IMG/VR virus record: IMGVR_UViG_3300035190_000070
Coordinates: 1-31,277 of that record
DNA length: 31,277 nt
Source: a virus
Reading direction: 5' to 3' (one strand)
The translations under genes and the position numbers were made by a program. The first letter of the stretch is position 1. Every line of letters starts with the position of its first letter. A model generated the notes under the pieces. It saw nothing but the letters and a program-made list of their open reading frames with translations, did no database searches and had not been told where the DNA came from. Below are positions 27,797-31,277 of this stretch, piece after piece.

Positions 27797-28050
27797 TTTA
27801 TTTCGTTCATTTTAACTTGATGTACTACTTTAAGCATTACTTTGTGTTCTTTCTTGTCGCCTAATTCCATGTGACACTTTCTGCATAGTGCTTGTAGGTT
27901 TTCTATTGTATCTTTTGTTTTGCTGCCGCCCATTCCTCTTGCTTCGATGTGATGAATATCATTAGCTGTCTGTCCGCACATCTCACAGGCAATCCAACTG
28001 CTTTGATCGTAACCGAAATAGTCTAAATATATTTTAGTGTGCTTTTTCAT
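27793..28050 (-). CDS. HNH endonuclease near the terminase
   Basis: Compact HNH nuclease of 85 residues. First zinc-binding pair CEMC (about 22-25), catalytic core DIHHIEARGMGG (about 31-42), NLQALCRKCHMELG (about 52-65) giving the second Cys pair and terminal His. HNH proteins beside terminases often work with the large subunit in genome cutting and packaging (HK97 gp74-type), which is the best guess here. Start at 28050 overlaps the previous gene end by 17 bases. Confidence 0.85.
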   Translation of the reverse strand: MKKHTKIYLDYFGYDQSSWIACEMCGQTANDIHHIEARGMGGSKTKDTIENLQALCRKCHMELGDKKEHKVMLKVVHQVKMNEIK

Positions 28051-28195
28051 TTAAAAAAATATCAAACAATAAATCTGTTGGTACTTGTGACATCCCTTTG
28101 GTTTCAGAACACCAATAGTAAATGAAGTCATGTTCATCGCAGCAAGTCCAATGATTCTCAGCAATCCATTCAGCAAATTTAATTTCAAACAACAT
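28034..28195 (-). CDS. Hypothetical 53-residue protein, paralogue of the 28746 gene
   Basis: Small gene: MLFEIKFAEWIAENHWTCCD, then EHDFIYYWCSETKGM and VPTDLLFDIFLNEK. It resembles the product at 28746-28934: IKFAEWIAEN against IKFAEYLAHN, then aromatic YW and a Leu-rich helix. Fills the apparent gap between the SAM methyltransferase and HNH genes. Function unknown; the KFAE-N-YYW pattern is frequent in short Bacteroidota proteins. Confidence 0.7.
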   Translation of the reverse strand: MLFEIKFAEWIAENHWTCCDEHDFIYYWCSETKGMSQVPTDLLFDIFLNEKAH

Positions 28196-28204
28196 AATGT
28201 ACTA

Positions 28205-28774
28205 TTAGTTCATTTTTTTCTTAAATAATAAACTCCACTTTGTAGGCTTTGACATCTCCAGTAATAGAGTGAATCCGCATTGCTCAAATAAATGCACCCA
28301 ATGTGCTACAGGCTTGATGTTGATGTGTCCCCATTCTTTGTCAAAATTAGAGTAGTGAGGCGTAGATGAGAAATGAAAGTAATTACATTTTAGGTTTGCT
28401 AAAAATGGTTTTAACTTGTCGTCCTCTATATGCTCCATTACTTCTATGCAACTTACAAAGTCTGCTTTGATTTTCTTGGTTGTAAAATCACAGATGTGAT
28501 ATTCATCAGCTACGTTCCGCTCGTGGGCGTATTCGTAGTGGTGTTCATTGAGGTCGTAGTAAATAGTCTTGATGCCTTTCTTCTTCATTGCTAAACAATA
28601 AGCACCTACTCCACCACCTAAGTCTGTGTGTGTTTTAATATCTAACAGAGTTGTGATTTCATTTACAACATCGTCATACATATTTACAAATGATGGGTTA
28701 TCTAAATGGATGCCGTTTCGCATTTCGTAATCAAAGCATTGCTGATTATTCCAAGTTCCTCCGAATGAGTTCAT
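28205..28774 (-). CDS. SAM-dependent methyltransferase, class I
   Basis: Protein of 189 residues with Rossmann methyltransferase motifs: TDLGGGVGAYCLAMKKKGI (motif I, about 50-68), IYYDLNEH (motif II acidic residue, about 71-78), ADEYHICDF, and KADFVSCIEVMEHIEDDKL (motif IV region, about 103-121) followed by FHFSSTPHYS. It lacks DPPY/NPPY or C5 motifs, so it is more like small-molecule, sugar or protein methylases than DNA methylases. It may modify a glycan or metabolite together with the glycosyltransferase downstream; that link is speculative. Overlaps the previous gene by 29 bases. Confidence 0.82.
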   Translation of the reverse strand: MNSFGGTWNNQQCFDYEMRNGIHLDNPSFVNMYDDVVNEITTLLDIKTHTDLGGGVGAYCLAMKKKGIKTIYYDLNEHHYEYAHERNVADEYHICDFTTKKIKADFVSCIEVMEHIEDDKLKPFLANLKCNYFHFSSTPHYSNFDKEWGHINIKPVAHWVHLFEQCGFTLLLEMSKPTKWSLLFKKKMN

Positions 28775-28934
28775 ATTCTCTTAAAAGTTGTTTTGTTGTT
28801 TTTGTTTCTTTTCCATTGCTCCAATAACTAACACCTTTCACGATGTCGTATAAGACAAAAGAGTTGTGTGCTAAGTATTCAGCAAATTTAATTTGTTCTT
28901 CTCTTTCTTTTTGGCTTTTGCTCATCATCTGCAA
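28746..28934 (-). CDS. Hypothetical small protein with KFAE motif
   Basis: Protein of about 59-62 residues: EREEQIKFAEYLAHNSFVLY, GVSYWSNGKETKTTKQLL, REYELIRRNLE. Three clustered Mets (28934, 28928, 28925) could start it; 28925 gives MSKSQKERE. Overlaps the upstream gene by 47 bases. Related to the 53-residue protein at 28034-28195, suggesting local duplication. Confidence 0.68.
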   Translation of the reverse strand: MQMMSKSQKEREEQIKFAEYLAHNSFVLYDIVKGVSYWSNGKETKTTKQLLREYELIRRNLE

Positions 28935-29163
28935 TAGTAGCTGCTTGTAGTTCTTGTTGTGCTTCTGCTCTTACAATTAACGAATATAGTGACTCGACAA
29001 AACAATTAGAGCAAGTCGGCATTGGTCTGCCCATCTCTCTAAAGTAGATGTCTCTTACTTTTACTGAGTCCTCTGGTGCTAACCTCATAAAACCACTATG
29101 CTTCCATTTAGTAAAGTGTGGTTGAATTTCAGTAATGATGTAGTTTATTTCTTCTTGTGTCAT
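28888..29163 (-). CDS. Hypothetical protein with Cys pair and basic tail
   Basis: Protein of 91 residues: MTQEEINYIITEIQPHFTKW, RDIYFREMGRPMPTCSNCFV (about 37-56), a helix VESLYSLIVRAEAQQEL, and a Lys/Arg-rich end (KPKRKRR). PTCSNC with only one Cys pair could bind metal in a dimer. The RPMPTCSNCFVESL look is common in short Bacteroidota phage proteins. ATG overlaps the membrane protein stop (ATGA). Confidence 0.72.
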   Translation of the reverse strand: MTQEEINYIITEIQPHFTKWKHSGFMRLAPEDSVKVRDIYFREMGRPMPTCSNCFVESLYSLIVRAEAQQELQAATIADDEQKPKRKRRTN

Positions 29164-29363
29164 AAGTATTTATTTATAATCGTTGCACTTGCTGCTGCTA
29201 AAAATGCTAAAGGTATACCCTCGATTGAATGAAACCAAAATAGAGTAATCCAAAACGATAGACACAACTCACATGACAAAGGTTTCTTGAATCTGTAGCC
29301 AAACTCACGCACCCAAATTATGCTCATCGATGCTATCCCCAAAATTTGCAACAAGTCTTTCAT
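29160..29363 (-). CDS. Small membrane protein, DUF1360-like
   Basis: Protein of 67 residues: MKDLLQILGIASMSIIWVRE, FKKPLSCELCLSFWITLFWF (about 25-44), then a Ala/Leu-rich second segment (IPLAFLAAASATIINKYL). The C-x-x-C-x-S-F-W motif next to a membrane helix recalls DUF1360-type proteins. Two membrane segments likely. Its start lies 59 bases inside the end of the sigma-like gene. Possible holin or envelope role, not proven. Confidence 0.7.
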   Translation of the reverse strand: MKDLLQILGIASMSIIWVREFGYRFKKPLSCELCLSFWITLFWFHSIEGIPLAFLAAASATIINKYL

Positions 29364-29862
29364 TTATTTCTTTTTTGATTGTGTTAATTACTCTGAGTAT
29401 TTCTTGTCTACTGATATCGGTTGCCCTACTTATGCTTCTTGCAGATCGTGGTTTAATTTCAAGTTTCGTGTCGCCTTCACAGTACAATGTCCAAATCTTC
29501 TGCTCATACCATTCTTTAGAACTTACAATGTCATCAATAGTGCTATATAGTGCCTCTTTATACATCGAATCATTCTCTTCTATTATTTCAACTCCTTCTG
29601 TGTCATATAGTCCTATTGGTTTGACAAAGTTCTTTGAGAAGTTGGTGTATTTGCCATAATACTGATTTAAACAGATGCGAATTACAAAGCCTTCCCAGTA
29701 GCCGCTCTTGTATTTTTCTTCTATCCATTCGTCTGTCTTCTCGCATAGAATTACAAATAGTTCCTGATATAAGTCTGATGAAAGTTCACCTGCAATCTTT
29801 ATGCAGAACTCACGCAGCCAGGTAGACTGCGTTAGCTCCGATATTATTTGTGGCTTTTTGAT
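29305..29862 (-). CDS. Sigma-70-like phage factor, frame opening at ATC
   Basis: Open frame of 185 codons. The N-terminal half resembles sigma region 2: WLREFCIKIAGELSSDLYQE, LFVILCEKTDEWIEEK, FVIRICLNQYYGKYTNFSKN. The C-terminal half has a region-4-like helix-turn-helix: SARSISRATDISRQEILRVI, NTIKKEINE. The first ATG (29565) would remove all of region 2. The frame opens after TAA (29865-29863) at ATC-AAA-AAG-CCA; a single base change would give MKKPQIISEL, a form I would expect for the family. So it uses a rare start, carries a start-loss mutation, or there is a base error. Might redirect host RNA polymerase to late genes. Confidence 0.6.
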   Translation of the reverse strand: MKKPQIISELTQSTWLREFCIKIAGELSSDLYQELFVILCEKTDEWIEEKYKSGYWEGFVIRICLNQYYGKYTNFSKNFVKPIGLYDTEGVEIIEENDSMYKEALYSTIDDIVSSKEWYEQKIWTLYCEGDTKLEIKPRSARSISRATDISRQEILRVINTIKKEINERLVANFGDSIDEHNLGA

Positions 29863-29895
29863 TTAACAAATTTCTTTTTAATTTGACCAAAGTTA

Positions 29896-30042
29896 TCAAT
29901 ATTGTTTCCACACTACTCTTGTCGTAAGTGATTCGTCAACAGATACTAATTCCCATCCTAACTTTGTGTACTTTCTCCAGTAATAGATGACTTCCTCTTC
30001 ATTGTTAAGACAAATATGGAGATATTCTCGTGACCTCCTCAA
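29896..30042 (-). CDS. Hypothetical 48-residue protein, DUF4177-like
   Basis: Frame from a TTG at 30042 gives REYLHICLNNEEEVIYYWRK, YTKLGWELVSVDESLTTR, VVWKQY. The beta-helix-beta-beta pattern with GWELVSV recalls DUF4177-type proteins. There is no ATG; TTG is followed by AGGAGG, which is too close to serve as its own ribosome site. It overlaps the end of the DnaA domain-IV gene by 38 bases. Start uncertain; a +1 frameshift from the upstream gene is an alternative. Confidence 0.5.
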   Translation of the reverse strand: MRRSREYLHICLNNEEEVIYYWRKYTKLGWELVSVDESLTTRVVWKQY

Positions 30043-30490
30043 GGTAATTGTCAGGAATCGCATTTAGTCGTGATTTAATTCTGTTGTGCATTGCCGTTTC
30101 AAACTTCATGTTAATGTCAAGGTAATCGCCTATCATATCTCTTCCGTGAATGACTGTTGAGTGGTCACGGTTTAAGTATAGACCGATTTTCTTTAGTGAC
30201 TGATTTAGTTCGTTGTAAGCGAAGAAACAAAACATTGCTCTTGCAATTACATACTCACGCTTCCTTGAACGAGAGAAAAAGTCTTTAGGTATCACGTTGG
30301 ACTCCTGACAAACTATTCTGAGTAGTTCATCAAAGTTCTTGTCTACCTTTTTTGTTTTCTGCTCAGGCTTTAAGATCATTTGTCTTAGTTCTTGGATTTC
30401 TCTCTTAGCACTTTCAAGTTTGTTCTCGTAGGTTGTTTTTAACCTGGTGTGTGATGCTTTTAATTTGATGTATTCGTATTCGTAGTTCAT
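30005..30490 (-). CDS. Stand-alone DnaA domain IV (DnaA-box binding) protein
   Basis: Protein of 161 residues. Residues 5-45 form a coiled coil (KASHTRLKTTYENKLESAKR). Residues about 52-135 match DnaA domain IV: RKREYVIARAMFCFFAYNEL, then LKKIGLYLNRDHSTVIHG (about 99-116), where RDHSTVIHG is the DnaA signature loop that reads DnaA boxes. There is no AAA+ ATPase domain. It may bind origin-like sites in phage or host DNA, redirect or block host DnaA, or act as transcription regulator. Coupled by ATGA to the cytosine methyltransferase. Confidence 0.85.
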   Translation of the reverse strand: MNYEYEYIKLKASHTRLKTTYENKLESAKREIQELRQMILKPEQKTKKVDKNFDELLRIVCQESNVIPKDFFSRSRKREYVIARAMFCFFAYNELNQSLKKIGLYLNRDHSTVIHGRDMIGDYLDINMKFETAMHNRIKSRLNAIPDNYLEEVTRISPYLS

Positions 30491-31277
30491 AGTTGTTTAA
30501 ATATTTCGTAAGCTATTTGTGGTAAAATTGCGTTTCCGTAACCCTTGATTGATTCTGCTCTCCATTTTGAAAAGGTAATTCCGTCCAATTCGGTGGGAAG
30601 CCCATCATCTCCGCCACAAATCGGGGATTGAGTTGGGAACGAGTCCCAAGTATGTAATTGACTTCCGAAACGAGATCGTCTCCTTTCCAATTTGGCATTC
30701 TCCATCTCGTTTGATAATCTGATTTTGTTGGTGTTGGTAGCATCCCCATTGTCATTGCTCTTGCTAATGTTACTGAGTGCATACTTCCCTCCTTTACTTG
30801 TGTTGATTTCATCGTTGCTGTTGCATTGGTTGAATCCATTACTGTTGGAGTAGGCAATAAACCAGCACCTATCTCTGCGGTGCGGTGCGTTTTTGGCTGC
30901 AGCACAAATAATAAACGGTTGAACTTCGTACCCTTCAGCTTCCAAGTCAAGGCACACCTGCTCGAAAACCAATCCGCCATCAATATTCGTGATACCAAAG
31001 ACGTTTTCTGCAATGACATATTTGGGTTTAATTTCTTGAATTGCTCTAAGCATTTCTCCCCATAAGTAGCGTTCATCATCTGTGCCTTTTCTTTTTCCTG
31101 CAGTTGAGAATGGTTGGCAAGGGAATCCTCCTGTGAGAATGTCAATTGTGTTTGCATATTTTTTAAAATCAGTTTTACAAATGTCTATGTGACTATCAGC
31201 GTTTGGAAAATAATAGTCTAATACTTTACGAGGGAACTCCATCCATTCGCAATGGAATACGTTATCCCAACCCATCC
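30487..31277 (-). CDS. DNA (cytosine-5) methyltransferase, main part (gene wraps across contig ends)
   Basis: C5-cytosine DNA methyltransferase; joined with 1-182 it gives a full 281-residue enzyme that transfers a methyl group from SAM to cytosine. Numbering from the joined start: SAM-binding motif I FSGIGGFD (about 7-14), catalytic motif IV GGFPCQPF with Cys72, motif VI ENV (109-111), motif VIII HRRDRCWFIA (151-160), a short target-recognition region, and C-terminal motif X-like GNAI (about 266-269). All key residues are present, so it should be active. The stop overlaps the next gene's ATG (ATGA at 30490-30487). Probable role: protecting phage DNA from host restriction or marking it during replication. 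It is an orphan: no cognate restriction enzyme is recognised nearby. A second long frame is embedded in it (30513-31157). Confidence 0.93.
   Translation of the reverse strand, partial: MGWDNVFHCEWMEFPRKVLDYYFPNADSHIDICKTDFKKYANTIDILTGGFPCQPFSTAGKRKGTDDERYLWGEMLRAIQEIKPKYVIAENVFGITNIDGGLVFEQVCLDLEAEGYEVQPFIICAAAKNAPHRRDRCWFIAYSNSNGFNQCNSNDEINTSKGGKYALSNISKSNDNGDATNTNKIRLSNEMENAKLERRRSRFGSQLHTWDSFPTQSPICGGDDGLPTELDGITFSKWRAESIKGYGNAILPQIAYEIFKQL
30513..31157 (-). CDS. Overlapping alternate-frame protein inside the cytosine methyltransferase gene
   Basis: Open frame of 214 residues, same strand, different frame, fully inside the methyltransferase coding region. Sequence features: QEDSLANHSQL at the start, WFSSRCALTWKLKGTKFNRL (about 63-82), RTAEIGAGLLPTPTVMDS (about 92-109), GMLPTPTKSDYQ, and SQLNPRFVAEMMGFPPNWTE (about 173-192). 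From memory, proteins with the ALTWKLK, LLPTPT and LNPRFVxxMMGFPxxWT motifs are a frequent phage family, annotated hypothetical or methylase-associated. Such a long open frame with recognisable motifs is unlikely by chance in A/T-rich DNA. Start at 31157 is only the first Met; the true start is unknown. Confidence 0.6.
   Translation of the reverse strand: MQTQLTFSQEDSLANHSQLQEKEKAQMMNATYGEKCLEQFKKLNPNMSLQKTSLVSRILMADWFSSRCALTWKLKGTKFNRLLFVLQPKTHRTAEIGAGLLPTPTVMDSTNATATMKSTQVKEGSMHSVTLARAMTMGMLPTPTKSDYQTRWRMPNWKGDDLVSEVNYILGTRSQLNPRFVAEMMGFPPNWTELPFQNGEQNQSRVTETQFYHK
31151..31277. repeat. Terminal direct repeat, right copy
   Basis: This is the second copy of the 127-base overlap described at 1-127. 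Removing one copy restores a single uninterrupted methyltransferase gene, which is the main argument that the genome is closed here. Confidence 0.95.

Noticed and set aside
29330-29659. Plus-strand 109-codon open frame
   Set aside because: Antisense to the sigma-like frame, hydrophobic Ser/Leu composition typical of reverse complements; the minus frame has clear motifs.
1-31277. CRISPR arrays, tRNA genes, IS elements, integrase and att sites
   Set aside because: None seen on reading either strand: no spaced identical repeats, no cloverleaf pattern, no transposase or recombinase motifs.

Overview
This window looks like one complete, circularly assembled genome of a small tailed phage (siphovirus-like) of a Bacteroidota host, probably Flavobacteriia. 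The first and last 127 bases are identical, so the unique circle is 31,150 bp. All recognisable genes lie on the minus strand, mostly with 1-4 base (ATGA or TAATG) or slightly longer overlaps. Support for the host group: A/T-rich DNA, candidate promoters with the Bacteroidota TAnnTTTG box, A-rich leaders without Shine-Dalgarno (SD) sites in front of many structural genes, and families typical of Bacteroidota phages (DUF6291 replication protein, DUF6712-like connector, MSGG-type small protein, GH108 endolysin). No integrase, DNA polymerase, primase or tRNA was seen.

Reading in transcription order (descending coordinates): an early/replication block begins with a tiny HTH regulator (6231) and runs through ERF single-strand annealing protein, YqaJ-type exonuclease, small proteins and two HNH proteins. 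A new promoter at about 2118-2148 then serves a structured leader, the DUF6291 protein and DnaB-like helicase. The operon crosses the artificial contig ends through a C5-cytosine methyltransferase, followed by a stand-alone DnaA domain-IV protein, a sigma-like protein, small proteins, a SAM methyltransferase and an HNH nuclease. Next come the small terminase, a glycosyltransferase, the large terminase and a tail-assembly chaperone with a T9 frameshift site. After these come two tail-tip proteins, the tape measure, prohead protease, scaffold, capsid, tail tube, a strong terminator, fibre genes, two holin-like genes, portal, connector, tail terminator, spanin-like pair, metallophosphoesterase, DUF3310, endolysin and an HK97 gp10-like protein. 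The morphogenesis order is shuffled relative to the usual terminase-portal-capsid-tail series.

The most interesting points are: (1) a long second reading frame inside the cytosine methyltransferase gene that itself resembles a conserved phage protein family, i.e. dual coding; (2) a leader upstream of the helicase operon with two hairpins whose 7-base loops (GAGAGAG and CUCUCUC) are exactly complementary, plus two further alternating copies, one at the start codon; (3) a clear -1 frameshift extension of the tail chaperone; (4) a sigma-like gene whose frame opens with ATC where ATG would be expected. Functional names are from protein motif recognition only; no database search was run.
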